From positions 1 through 52,550 of the forward strand of contig JAJDAD010000088.1 in NCBI GenBank assembly GCA_029262055.1: a stretch of DNA of 52,550 nt, read 5' to 3'. This document shows positions 41,925-50,673 of this stretch, one piece after another. The first letter of the stretch is position 1; each line of letters opens with the position of its first letter. Origin of the DNA: Candidatus Zhuqueibacterota bacterium. GTDB lineage: Bacteria > Zhuqueibacterota > Zhuqueibacteria > Oceanimicrobiales > Oceanimicrobiaceae. Made by a program: the position numbers and the translations under genes. The notes below the pieces were generated by a model, which ran no database searches, was not told where the DNA came from, and was given only the letters and a program-made list of their open reading frames with translations.

Positions 41925-42879
41925 TTCCGGTTTCCTTTGGCAGCAGCAAGATGTCGGTGATCCCATCCTCTATCCTTTGCAGCTCTTCGATAAGCGCCGG
42001 TAATTCCGTCACCGAACGCAGGGGAGCTTTGACGCCATATTGAATCAGGTCTCGGCTTTCCACAAAGCGGTCAAAATACCGGGCAATAACGGCCGGTGTC
42101 GTGTCCAATTGAGCTTGATCTGCCAGTGCGTTGGGAAAGAGTTCCATGTAAAGGGGGACGCCGCACAGCCAGAGCGATTCCCCTGTTTCGATGACTACAG
42201 CTTCTGAGCCTTCGGTATCGCACCAGACAAAAACGATCTGGTCGGTCTGGATTGATTGCTCAGCGACAATGTTCTCCAACGTATCTGCCGGAACACTCAC
42301 GGTCTCACGTATTCCAACCCGCAACCGCGTTTGACCATTTTGCTTGGGTGATTTGATAAATGCGCCACCGCAATTAAGATCGGGAAGAAGCATCTCAATC
42401 TCTGCCGGATGATTGAAGACGGCTTTTTGAACACAGGTAATTCTATCATCCAACCCGTTTTGGGAGATATTTTTTTTCAGCAGTTGGAAGTTTTCCGGCA
42501 CCGGTTCAATGGCCAAAATATGACAGGGAGTTTGTTGTGCAAAGGGAATGGCGGTAGTTCCGATGTTTGCGCCGACGTCCAGGATGACGTTTCGTGCCGA
42601 GGTTATGCGATTGCGATGTTTCAGCCATGAAGCCAATGCCTCTATATCGGAGATCTGATAACTTCCGCGAGTGAACAGCATCGGCATGATGCAGGAGTCC
42701 CAGGTGCTACCAGTCCACATGGTCTGACCGCGGCGAAAGGTCACCTGGTCGGCCTCCTGTTGCAGCAATCGCCAGGCGAAGGCCCGGCGGTCTTCGGTGC
42801 GCAGCCTTTGGCTGATGCGCCATAGTATATCGAAGTTGAAATAGCGACTGAGATCGCTTAAGAGCTTAATGATTGGCAT
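41917..42879 (-). CDS. FkbM-family methyltransferase
   Basis: 320 residues from ATG 42879, which has AAGGA ahead; a GTG at 42906 is an alternative. The SAM-binding motif VILDVGANIGTTAIPFA is followed by ILAIEPVPENF (acidic ribose-binding residue) and the FkbM-type VWCDTEGSEAVVI. Family members O-methylate sugars or glycan-linked groups, so it probably caps or decorates the glycan made by the neighbouring transferases. It lies between two glycosyltransferase genes with short overlaps on both sides, so it is in one operon. Confidence 0.88.
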   Translation of the reverse strand: MPIIKLLSDLSRYFNFDILWRISQRLRTEDRRAFAWRLLQQEADQVTFRRGQTMWTGSTWDSCIMPMLFTRGSYQISDIEALASWLKHRNRITSARNVILDVGANIGTTAIPFAQQTPCHILAIEPVPENFQLLKKNISQNGLDDRITCVQKAVFNHPAEIEMLLPDLNCGGAFIKSPKQNGQTRLRVGIRETVSVPADTLENIVAEQSIQTDQIVFVWCDTEGSEAVVIETGESLWLCGVPLYMELFPNALADQAQLDTTPAVIARYFDRFVESRDLIQYGVKAPLRSVTELPALIEELQRIEDGITDILLLPKETGNG

Positions 42880-42902
42880 CCTTTTTCCTTGTCTGCTATA
42901 GA

Positions 42903-43973
42903 TCACACAGGATTGACTGTTTCGAGATAATTTCTGTGCGACGTACTCTCAATTTCGTTACGCTCAATCATATCGATGAACTTTTGAAGCGCCGCAATAT
43001 CTCCACCGTAAAAATCAGAATCGTAATGTTTGAAATTATCCAAAACTCTCTGTGGATCGTAAGAATCCTTGATTCTATCTATTTCTGCAATAAGTTTATA
43101 CAGATCATTGTGATAAACGATAAAGTTGGGTGAGAGAGTACCGAGGCCGGAAACAGTCAAATCCTTTTTGTGCCCGTGTGCGTAACACCAATCCGGATAT
43201 GGAGTGAAAACATGGCTGCCACACGCCTGAAGCTCGCATATTGGCAGACCAAAAGCTTCCTCGCAGGCCACAAAATAGATGCTGCATTTTCGATAAATTT
43301 CCCTGATAGCTTTTATCGAGTAGTTACCTGATAATACAATATATTTAGTGTTTGTTTTCTCCAGAGCCTGGATTTGAATAGCTCGCGCCTCCATTTCCGA
43401 CGACCTCTCAAAATCGACCAAAGCGATAAATTCACTCCCTTGCTCTGGGAAGAGCGTACCGTCGTTAATGTTGACGCCTATTCGTGAATAGGGTTGATGT
43501 CCTTCCGGCATCGGCCTTTCCCACACATCCGAAGCACAGAGATACCAATCATACTTCTCCAAACCATGATGCAGCTCTTTCTTAAATTCAAACACGCTCC
43601 ACATGTCCAGGTGTCTGGGGCAATAGTCGAGATCATACAGAACTATCGGTTTCTCAGGAAATAATTTCCTGATTGTTTCTACCCCTAATGACTTCAAGAA
43701 TATGTCGGGTTTGGCTTGTATGATAATAATTACGTCGTAGCTCTTTAATTGCATTAGATATGGACAACGGAGCAGCTTCTTTATGAGTGTTTTGACAATA
43801 TGCGGTTTATAGGTGCCCATGAATTCCCCGGCACGAGAGGATTGGTTTAATACCGGTATTCCATAATAGAAAACCTGGGATTTAATATTTATCGCTTCAA
43901 ACATTCTTTTCAACCCCTGCGCCATCGGAGGCACAAAGCTGTTGGCCGTATTGGCCAAAATTGCTATTCTCAA
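42903..43973 (-). CDS. Glycosyltransferase-like protein (GT-B fold)
   Basis: A 356-residue protein starting at TTG 43973 (MRIAILANTANSF) with a weak AGG upstream. The N-terminus is Rossmann-like. The C-terminal half has KYIVLSGNYSIKAIREIYRKCSIYFVACEEAFGLPICELQACG, the donor-site helix pattern (ExFGLPxxExxACG) of GT1/GT4-like enzymes. It is AT-richer than its neighbours, suggesting separate acquisition. The stop overlaps the alternative start of the FkbM gene. Confidence 0.78.
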   Translation of the reverse strand: MRIAILANTANSFVPPMAQGLKRMFEAINIKSQVFYYGIPVLNQSSRAGEFMGTYKPHIVKTLIKKLLRCPYLMQLKSYDVIIIIQAKPDIFLKSLGVETIRKLFPEKPIVLYDLDYCPRHLDMWSVFEFKKELHHGLEKYDWYLCASDVWERPMPEGHQPYSRIGVNINDGTLFPEQGSEFIALVDFERSSEMEARAIQIQALEKTNTKYIVLSGNYSIKAIREIYRKCSIYFVACEEAFGLPICELQACGSHVFTPYPDWCYAHGHKKDLTVSGLGTLSPNFIVYHNDLYKLIAEIDRIKDSYDPQRVLDNFKHYDSDFYGGDIAALQKFIDMIERNEIESTSHRNYLETVNPV

Positions 43974-44184
43974 ACCTATTATGATCCTTTAGTTGTTCTT
44001 AGGCGATAGGTTATCTTCTCGATGTCTAAACGAGAGGGACAAAATGCTGCCATTGTCTCCTGATGATAGACATGGGGCGAAGAACACTTAGGGGTTCATG
44101 AGTATTATTCGTAGCGCTTGCACCAGGAGCCAGCACCTCATTCCAGTAGTTATTGAACATCATCGGGCCACAGGAACTGAAATC

Positions 44185-45990
44185 TTATTGCGCTTGCACG
44201 AGGTCAAAATACTCCTTCTCATTCTTTAATAATTGTTGAGGACTTCCTTTCTCAACAACCCTGCCATTATGAAAGACGATCGCCTGCCCGGCATGCTGTA
44301 TCGTCGAAAAACGATGCGCAATGATTATCACCGTCCGGTTATGGCACAGCTCTTTCAGGGCTTGTTGAATGGCTCGCTCCGTAATCGCGTCGAGCTCGTT
44401 GGTGGCTTCATCCAGAATCAGGATTTCAGGGTCTTTCAGAATTGCTCGGGCAATGGAAATGCGCTGACGCTGGCCGCCGGAAAGTTTCACACCACGATCC
44501 CCCAAGGTAGTGTCGTAGCCATTGCGCAAGCCCACAATAAACTCATGCGCCCCGGCCTTTATGGCAGCGTCTATGATGCTTTCGTCTGAAACGGGCTCCT
44601 CGGCGCCAAATGCAATATTCTCTTTCACAGTCTGGTTGAAAATAAACGTGTCCTGGCTGACGATGCCAACATTCTGCAGATAGGAGGCCAATTGAAAATC
44701 TGCCAGCGGCACATCGTCGAGCAGGATAGAGCCATCTTGTGCTTCAAACAACCTCAAGAGCAACTTTGCCACGGTCGATTTTCCGGCTCCGGATTTGCCG
44801 ACGATGGCGGTGGTTACTCCCTTGGCAATGGTAAAACTGACATCTTTTAGCGCCGGTTTTTTGCCGCTTTGATCGTAAGAGAACGAAACCGAATCAAACA
44901 CAACCTGGCGCTGTAAACATTTGTACCGACGTCGACCATCCGCAATGACGGCCTTATTGTCTAAACGAACCAGTTCGGAAAGCGACTTCAGGTAGGGCAA
45001 GTTTCGTTGAATGAGGCCGAGAGAGCCCGTCAAAAATCTCAGCGAACCGGTAACGCGTACAATAATGTAAAAAAACGGAATAAGTCGGCTCAATAACGTG
45101 CCATCATTCGGTGAGATGTAGAGCGACGCGGCCGCCAGCAGCACACAGATCGAAATCACGCCCAGGGCCTCGGTGAGCGGTTGAACCTGAACCAGCCGAA
45201 AGGCCACCCGGTTGGAAGCAGCTTTGTGCACGTTGATCTTGTTCCGGATGTTGGCCAGTTGTTTAAGTTCCCTGTGAAAGGACTTGATAAGCGCAATGGC
45301 CTGAAAATTTTCCTGTACCGTGTGGCTTAACGTTCTGCCGGCTTGCTCCTCCTGCTCTGCAAGTCCGGATAAACGCTTAAGGTAGCCTTTCATAATAACT
45401 GCACAAAAACTGCCGATCATGATTGCCAGCAAACTCAACTGCCAGGAAAGCAAAAACAGCAACGTCAGCAAAATCAATATTGTGAAAGACTGGATGATGA
45501 ATTCCGCTAGATGGATCACCAGCACTTGCAGTAGCTGCGGATGGTTTACGGTCTGTTCAATCAGCTCGCCCCTTTTGGCGTTGTTATGAAACTCGATGCC
45601 TGCTGTTAGAACCGTATCAACAGCCTGCAACCGTAAATCAGCTCTAATTTGAGTGGACAGCCACTCACCCTTACGCATCGTTAAAGCCAGCATCACATTT
45701 TTGAGCAACACCGCGATAGCAACACACCCCACCGATAGCAGCAACTTTGTCTCGATATCATATCTTGCCAGACTATTCGCCAGCCACTGCAGGGGGCCGG
45801 GTAAGCCGGCAACGCCAGGCGAACCCTGTAAATAATCCAGCAAGGGAACCAGCAAACCAATGGAAATGCCGTCGAGCAACGTCGCCAGCAGTGAGCCGGC
45901 CAGAAACAATCCGATGACCACTTTGTAGGGTTTGAAGGCAGTGAGAAGAAACTTCTGTTCTGCCTTCAAAGCAAAGCGTCCCATTTTCAT
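44185..45990 (-). CDS. MsbA-like ABC exporter (fused permease-ATPase)
   Basis: 601 residues from ATG 45990 (CGGAA ahead); a TTG start at 46011 adds 7. Six membrane helices lie within 25-330. The ATPase has Walker A VGKSGAGKST (about 397), signature LSGGQRQRISIARA (about 503), Walker B LILDEATNELD and the H-loop AHRFST. It is likely a homodimeric flippase for a lipid-linked glycan or lipopolysaccharide precursor, given the glycosyltransferases on both sides. The 211 bases after it (43974-44184) hold nothing recognisable. Confidence 0.93.
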   Translation of the reverse strand: MKMGRFALKAEQKFLLTAFKPYKVVIGLFLAGSLLATLLDGISIGLLVPLLDYLQGSPGVAGLPGPLQWLANSLARYDIETKLLLSVGCVAIAVLLKNVMLALTMRKGEWLSTQIRADLRLQAVDTVLTAGIEFHNNAKRGELIEQTVNHPQLLQVLVIHLAEFIIQSFTILILLTLLFLLSWQLSLLAIMIGSFCAVIMKGYLKRLSGLAEQEEQAGRTLSHTVQENFQAIALIKSFHRELKQLANIRNKINVHKAASNRVAFRLVQVQPLTEALGVISICVLLAAASLYISPNDGTLLSRLIPFFYIIVRVTGSLRFLTGSLGLIQRNLPYLKSLSELVRLDNKAVIADGRRRYKCLQRQVVFDSVSFSYDQSGKKPALKDVSFTIAKGVTTAIVGKSGAGKSTVAKLLLRLFEAQDGSILLDDVPLADFQLASYLQNVGIVSQDTFIFNQTVKENIAFGAEEPVSDESIIDAAIKAGAHEFIVGLRNGYDTTLGDRGVKLSGGQRQRISIARAILKDPEILILDEATNELDAITERAIQQALKELCHNRTVIIIAHRFSTIQHAGQAIVFHNGRVVEKGSPQQLLKNEKEYFDLVQAQ

Positions 45991-46029
45991 TTTGATTTCC
46001 GTGAACTCCAAATCATAAGCTTTTCAGAC

Positions 46030-47223
46030 TCAATGATGTTCTTCGAGAACCTCAGTTTTCTCATGAGGTCGATAAATCTCAGATAAATGTGCCGCAATTG
46101 AACCCCAGGAATATTTCTCAATGTTGCTCAGAATCTCAGCAGAAAAGAGCGTCTTGCGTTGCAACGCCGCAGCAAATTCATCCGGCTCAGCCAGCGTCAC
46201 AAGGCGCTTCAAATCATCAAATCCCCGCATGCCAAACTCCGTGGAAACCACCGGTAGCCCGTGCGCCAAATAATCCAGTACTTTCAGGGAGGTGCCCGAG
46301 CCCTGCATCACCGGATTGAGGGCAACCGTGCATGCCTCCGCATACGGGCCGACATTTCCGAATTCGCCATCAAAAAAAACATTTTCGCGAGCATGCTCCC
46401 GAAAATGGTTGCCGCACTGCCCCTTGATGACGAAAGCGCATTCCTTCTCCAGGCGTGGCGCAACAGACTCGATGAGAAATCGTACCGCGGCTCGATTATG
46501 GGCAACGTCGCTGCCGCTAAAAATCGCCCGCTGCGGGAAATCCATCAGTCTGGGAAATTTGCGGCCGACATCCTCATTTGACAAAGCAGGTGATCCTTTG
46601 CGTAAATGAATGCCGTTGGGAATTACCGTGCACTTGTCAGGTCTAATGTCATAAAGTTCAGTCAGGCGCTCAGCGTCGTTAGACGAGCAAGTGAGAATTC
46701 GATCTGCTCTTTGTGTGATTTTTTGCTCCAGCCGCCGAATCCGTTGTACGGAAATGTTGCGCACCCACGGCCGGTTGGTTTCTGAGCGGGCATAATCATA
46801 TTCGACATTGTGGGCATCATAAACGATTTTCTTCGAGCGAGAAATGTGATCCAACAAGCCGGCAAAGCTCACCCCTTCGAATTGAATGATGTCAAACGAT
46901 TCGAAAAACCTCTTCATCAAATACCGAAGGCCGGGATGAAGAGAAATCAAGTATGAGTACGAGAAAGGCTTACCCGTAAACAAAAACGGCAGTACAAACG
47001 GATACGGAAAGACCTCAATCGCCATCCTCTTGTTGATGTCCGTTCGCGTGTACTTTGCCGGACTCATTGGCATCAAGACAGTGACTTGAATATTGTTCTC
47101 CGAAACTCCTCTGGCCAATTCAAAGACTCGTATCTTCCCCCCGGTATCTGCGGGAGTAATCCGATACGGAGCGAGCATGAGTACACGCGGCGATAATTCC
47201 TGATTTTGAACTTTCAAGGACAT
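46030..47223 (-). CDS. GT4-family glycosyltransferase (EpsH/PEP-CTERM-system style)
   Basis: 397 residues from ATG 47223; a TTG at 47232 is less likely. The acceptor-side N-terminus is RVLMLAPYRITPADTGGKIRVFEL, the linker is FSGSDVAHNRAAVRFLIESV and the donor site is LNPVMQGSGTSLKVLDYLAHGLPVVSTEFG. The SGTSLKVLDYLAxGLPVVST motif is characteristic of a group of exopolysaccharide transferases. The first helix is not hydrophobic, so it is probably peripheral. It lies 39 bases upstream of the ABC exporter gene and 16 bases after the GT2 gene, so the three form one unit. Confidence 0.88.
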   Translation of the reverse strand: MSLKVQNQELSPRVLMLAPYRITPADTGGKIRVFELARGVSENNIQVTVLMPMSPAKYTRTDINKRMAIEVFPYPFVLPFLFTGKPFSYSYLISLHPGLRYLMKRFFESFDIIQFEGVSFAGLLDHISRSKKIVYDAHNVEYDYARSETNRPWVRNISVQRIRRLEQKITQRADRILTCSSNDAERLTELYDIRPDKCTVIPNGIHLRKGSPALSNEDVGRKFPRLMDFPQRAIFSGSDVAHNRAAVRFLIESVAPRLEKECAFVIKGQCGNHFREHARENVFFDGEFGNVGPYAEACTVALNPVMQGSGTSLKVLDYLAHGLPVVSTEFGMRGFDDLKRLVTLAEPDEFAAALQRKTLFSAEILSNIEKYSWGSIAAHLSEIYRPHEKTEVLEEHH

Positions 47224-47239
47224 CAGATTCAATCGACGA

Positions 47240-48151
47240 TTAATGATAGTATCTATGTTTCAGCGCGCCCCAGACAAAGCCGGCAGTATTGCTCAACTGC
47301 CACAACGTCATCAGGGCAGAAGCGGTCCATGCTTGCCTACCTTTGAGGTGCTTGAACGGATAAAACAACCAGTTTCCGACGTTCGCGTGAAAACCAACTT
47401 CTTCTTGCGGGGTACCGGAATTTCGGAGCGCCCGAATCTTGTGATAGCGATAAGCTCCCTGGCCGTAAGCGAAGTAGCGTTTGCAAAAGCCGGCCATGCT
47501 CGCCAAATAATCGTTGTGATAGTTAATGGCCTCCGGCGCGTAAACCATTTGATGCCCACGGGACAGCCAGCGGTCGCACAGCTCCCGGTCTTCGGAAATG
47601 CGAAAGGCCGGATCAAACCCCCCAAGATCCAGAAACAGCCGGGCCTGTACCGCAAAATTACAGGCTGAGAAAAAACGAGCCCGGTTAGCCGCACGGTTGT
47701 AAAGCTGGCACACCATATCGATGATCAACTGGCTGGTGGTCGCATAGACATTGCTCGACCTTTGGTTGCTGATGCGCCCGCCGATCAGGCACTCCGGTGT
47801 TTCTGAAAAGCGCTGGGCATAAGCCGATAACCAGTTTACCGCCGGCGCGCAATCGTCGTCCGTAAAAGCCAGAAATGTGCCATTGGCCTGTCCCGCACCG
47901 GAATTGCGAGCGGCTGCCGGGCCGGCATTCTCTTGATTCAACAGACGGATATTCAGAAGACTTTTGAATTTGTCGACGACTTCCTCTAATGCTCTTTCGC
48001 CACCATCATTCACGACAATCACCTCAAAACGTTCGCGGGGATAATCCAAAGCTGAAAGCGCCCCCAGGCAGCAGTCTAATTGTCGCGGCCGTTTACAGGT
48101 TGGAACAATGACCGAGAAGAAAGGATATTTTGTTTTATCTTTGTCTTGCAT
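47240..48151 (-). CDS. GT2-family glycosyltransferase
   Basis: A 303-residue GT-A enzyme: FSVIVPTCKRPRQLDCCLGAL, the VVNDGG loop, the metal site DDD in FLAFTDDDCAP (about 98-100), and the acceptor-loop ISEDRELCDRWL (ED motif). A C-terminal amphipathic or membrane helix (about 275-295) suggests attachment to the inner membrane. It is probably an early or chain-extending transferase of the glycan. The catalytic residues look complete. Confidence 0.9.
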   Translation of the reverse strand: MQDKDKTKYPFFSVIVPTCKRPRQLDCCLGALSALDYPRERFEVIVVNDGGERALEEVVDKFKSLLNIRLLNQENAGPAAARNSGAGQANGTFLAFTDDDCAPAVNWLSAYAQRFSETPECLIGGRISNQRSSNVYATTSQLIIDMVCQLYNRAANRARFFSACNFAVQARLFLDLGGFDPAFRISEDRELCDRWLSRGHQMVYAPEAINYHNDYLASMAGFCKRYFAYGQGAYRYHKIRALRNSGTPQEEVGFHANVGNWLFYPFKHLKGRQAWTASALMTLWQLSNTAGFVWGALKHRYYH

Positions 48152-48192
48152 CGCGTTTCAGTTCATTAAGTCCTAAACATGCGGTCTACCCT

Positions 48193-48510
48193 TCATTTTC
48201 CCCGAATTCGCCAATCAACGACCTTGTTGTAGATCAGCCCGATTGCCCAGCCGGCAATTCCGCCGATGAGCATGCCATAAAACATACCGACAAAGCTGCC
48301 GCTCCAGGACACGGAATAGCCCGGAAAGTAATTCCCCAACAGACTCAGATGCTCGCCGACGCTTTGACCGCCCTTGATGAGCAGCCAGGCTGTCATTGCA
48401 AATAGCATCAAACCGCTGAAAGCAGCTAGAACAAAGCCCCAGATGCCCGCCTGAATGCGGACAATGTTCTTGGGGATCGCTTGAGATTCCTGCAATATTG
48501 GCATTTTCAT
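48193..48510 (-). CDS. Small two-helix membrane protein sharing a domain with the adjacent flavoprotein
   Basis: The protein has 105 residues and two strong membrane helices (about 22-46 and 72-95), joined by a conserved extracytoplasmic loop. Its core (about residues 43-71) has the pattern KGGxxVGxxLSLLxxxxPGxxVSWxG. The same pattern ends the flavoprotein at 48762-50648; I count 17 identities over 29 positions. The ORF is preceded by dispersed-repeat sequence. Function is unknown. The conserved loop suggests a specific partner in the glycan machinery. Confidence 0.75.
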   Translation of the reverse strand: MKMPILQESQAIPKNIVRIQAGIWGFVLAAFSGLMLFAMTAWLLIKGGQSVGEHLSLLGNYFPGYSVSWSGSFVGMFYGMLIGGIAGWAIGLIYNKVVDWRIRGK

Positions 48511-48600
48511 GAACCTATCTTCTTAACTGTGACGTGTATCGATAAACTCTGTCTATATTCCCGATCTGACCAATAGAACTCATCTGAAACTGAATTTCTT

Positions 48601-48728
48601 ACCACGAAGGACCCGAAGACGAAAAGAAATTCAAAATCAGGTTGCTTCACTTGGACACAAGACATATAATAACAAATACTTAAATGATTTACTTAGCCAT
48701 TATTGTCTCTCTTCGTGAGCTTCGTGGT
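48601..48728. repeat. Inverted-repeat element (ACCACGAAG family)
   Basis: ACCACGAAG (48601-48609) and CTTCGTGGT (48720-48728) are a perfect 9-bp inverted pair framing AT-rich spacer, with further CGAAGAC/CTTCGTG units inside. It is a looser relative of the element at 36990-37068. No gene lies in 48511-48761. Confidence 0.6.
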
Positions 48729-48761
48729 TCATAGTTCATGAATTACCCAAGCTACCCACAC

Positions 48762-50648
48762 TTAGATCTTATCAAGAATATCCGGATTCTCTTCCGCTTC
48801 GGCGCGTCGCCGTACGATACCGGCGTAGGCAAACATCAGCCCGTTCCTTAGACGAGCAGCGATATTTCCCAGAACAAAACCACCGACCCCGGCTTCTACG
48901 AAGCCCAGAAATACCCCGGGCCAACTCACTGTAAAACCGGGTAAGAAATGGCGCAAAAGAGACAAATTGGGTCCGACAGTCTCCCCTCCTTTTAGAAGCA
49001 AAAGCACGCCCGCCAGGAATAATCCAAATCCGCAGACCAGTCCCACTGCCAGCCCAAGCGCCAACGGGTCCAAAAGGGCAAATGCTTCTTCGAGGATTTG
49101 TTGCCGTCCGGCAGCATTCGTACTCTCTAAAGCAGATACCGGTAAGGAGGAACTCTCCGGCGGCCCGCCAACTGGAACCAGACGGTCTCCACCGGACTGT
49201 GTCTCGCCCTGCAAAATGCCGTTTTCGTGATACTCTTTTTCCGTATTTACTGACCAGAGATCATGCTTTTCACCCATGATATTCCGGGCCGCATACACGC
49301 CGGTCAGCATGGAGTGGTCCTGGTTATTGTAGCGGTGCAACCCGTTGCGGCCGATGGTTTGCAGGTTCGTAAATCTCGCCAGATATTGGCGAATAATCTG
49401 CAAGGACCGATGATAATTTTGATCGTAAACCGGGTAAGCTTTCTTCATTCGAACCACTGTGCCGTCCTCGACCTCTTCCGGCTGAATCAGGCCGATTTGG
49501 GCACACTCGCGGATGCCGGTTTCGATGAGCCGTTCATCCGGCCAGCGCCATTCTTCATCCTGCTCCCACAAAAAATACTCCAGACCCAGGGCTGTTTTGC
49601 AAGAGTCCGGCACCATCTCCGGGCTCCAGTTCTTATAGTTCTGGACGCGTCCCAGTTTGACTTCAGGGGTGTGCACGTAAATCCAGTTGTCGGGGAAAAT
49701 GTTTTCACGATTGACCACCAGAACGACCGTCAGGTAGTCCCGGTAGCGCAGGCTTTTTGCGGCCTGCAGCACCTGGTCCGGCGGCGGCGGGTCCAGTCCC
49801 AGAATCAACTCTTTGAGCGACATCGACGAGACATAATTAGAGCCATCGTATTGCGTTTTTTCTCCGGCCTGATTTTGAGATGAGATGCATTCGACAAAGC
49901 CGCTTTTGTGCCGAATCCCTGTCACTCGCTCGCCGAAAACGGTTGGGCTATTTTTTCTCGCCAGGACTGTCTTACAGTTTTCCCACATCATTCCCGGCCC
50001 CAGGCGGGGATAGTGAAATTGCTCGATTAACGAGGTGATGAGTTTGCCTTTCCGAGTGTGGCCATTATTGAAGATGGCATTGTAAAGCGCTTCCCGCAAA
50101 GAAAGATTTTTGATACGTTGCGCGGCCCAATCCGCGGAGATTGTATGGCAGGGCATGCCCCAGACTTTTTCCGTGTAGGTTTTAAAAAAGATGCGATAAA
50201 GCCGGTGCCCGAAACGATTGGCGATCCACTGCTCGAAATTATCGTCTTCTGCGCTGGGCAACAATTTGGCTTTCGAGTAACTAAAGCAGACCAGCAACGC
50301 TTCCACCAACCCCAGCCCAGCCAGGGCGTTGGTGACTTTCAGGGGATAATCAAAGAAATGTCCCTGGTAATGAATGCGCGACAGACGGGGGCGGAGCAAG
50401 AAACCTTCCGGCAAGATCTCTTGCCAGAGTTCGTTGATATACGGAACCTTGGAAAAGAACCGGTGTCCGCCGATATCAAACCGGTATCCCCGGTAACTGA
50501 CCGTGCGGGAAATGCCGCCGACAGTATGGTCTGCCTCCAGAATAACAGCGTTCTCGCTGAATTTAGAAAGTTCGTAACCGGCAGTGAGTCCCGCCGGTCC
50601 TGCGCCAATGATGACTGTCGGTCGGTTATTTTTCGTTGTCTTATCCAA
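48762..50648 (-). CDS. UDP-galactopyranose-mutase-like FAD oxidoreductase fused to a membrane domain
   Basis: The protein has 628 residues, starting at TTG 50648 (no ATG in range). The FAD Rossmann motif is GAGPAG (15-20), with the trailing E in VILEADHTVGG. The GYRFDIGGHRFFSK and YTEKVWGMPCHTIS motifs are typical of the UDP-galactopyranose-mutase/protoporphyrinogen-oxidase-like amine-oxidase superfamily in glycan loci, and GVYAARNIMGEKHDLWSVNTE closes the domain. From about 520 on there are two membrane helices and the KGGxxVGxxLSLL loop also found alone in the adjacent 105-residue protein. Such flavoproteins are often encoded with glycosyltransferases; the exact substrate is unknown. Confidence 0.85.
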   Translation of the reverse strand: MDKTTKNNRPTVIIGAGPAGLTAGYELSKFSENAVILEADHTVGGISRTVSYRGYRFDIGGHRFFSKVPYINELWQEILPEGFLLRPRLSRIHYQGHFFDYPLKVTNALAGLGLVEALLVCFSYSKAKLLPSAEDDNFEQWIANRFGHRLYRIFFKTYTEKVWGMPCHTISADWAAQRIKNLSLREALYNAIFNNGHTRKGKLITSLIEQFHYPRLGPGMMWENCKTVLARKNSPTVFGERVTGIRHKSGFVECISSQNQAGEKTQYDGSNYVSSMSLKELILGLDPPPPDQVLQAAKSLRYRDYLTVVLVVNRENIFPDNWIYVHTPEVKLGRVQNYKNWSPEMVPDSCKTALGLEYFLWEQDEEWRWPDERLIETGIRECAQIGLIQPEEVEDGTVVRMKKAYPVYDQNYHRSLQIIRQYLARFTNLQTIGRNGLHRYNNQDHSMLTGVYAARNIMGEKHDLWSVNTEKEYHENGILQGETQSGGDRLVPVGGPPESSSLPVSALESTNAAGRQQILEEAFALLDPLALGLAVGLVCGFGLFLAGVLLLLKGGETVGPNLSLLRHFLPGFTVSWPGVFLGFVEAGVGGFVLGNIAARLRNGLMFAYAGIVRRRAEAEENPDILDKI

Positions 50649-50673
50649 ATTATAGACTCTCAGGTCGTGCTTT

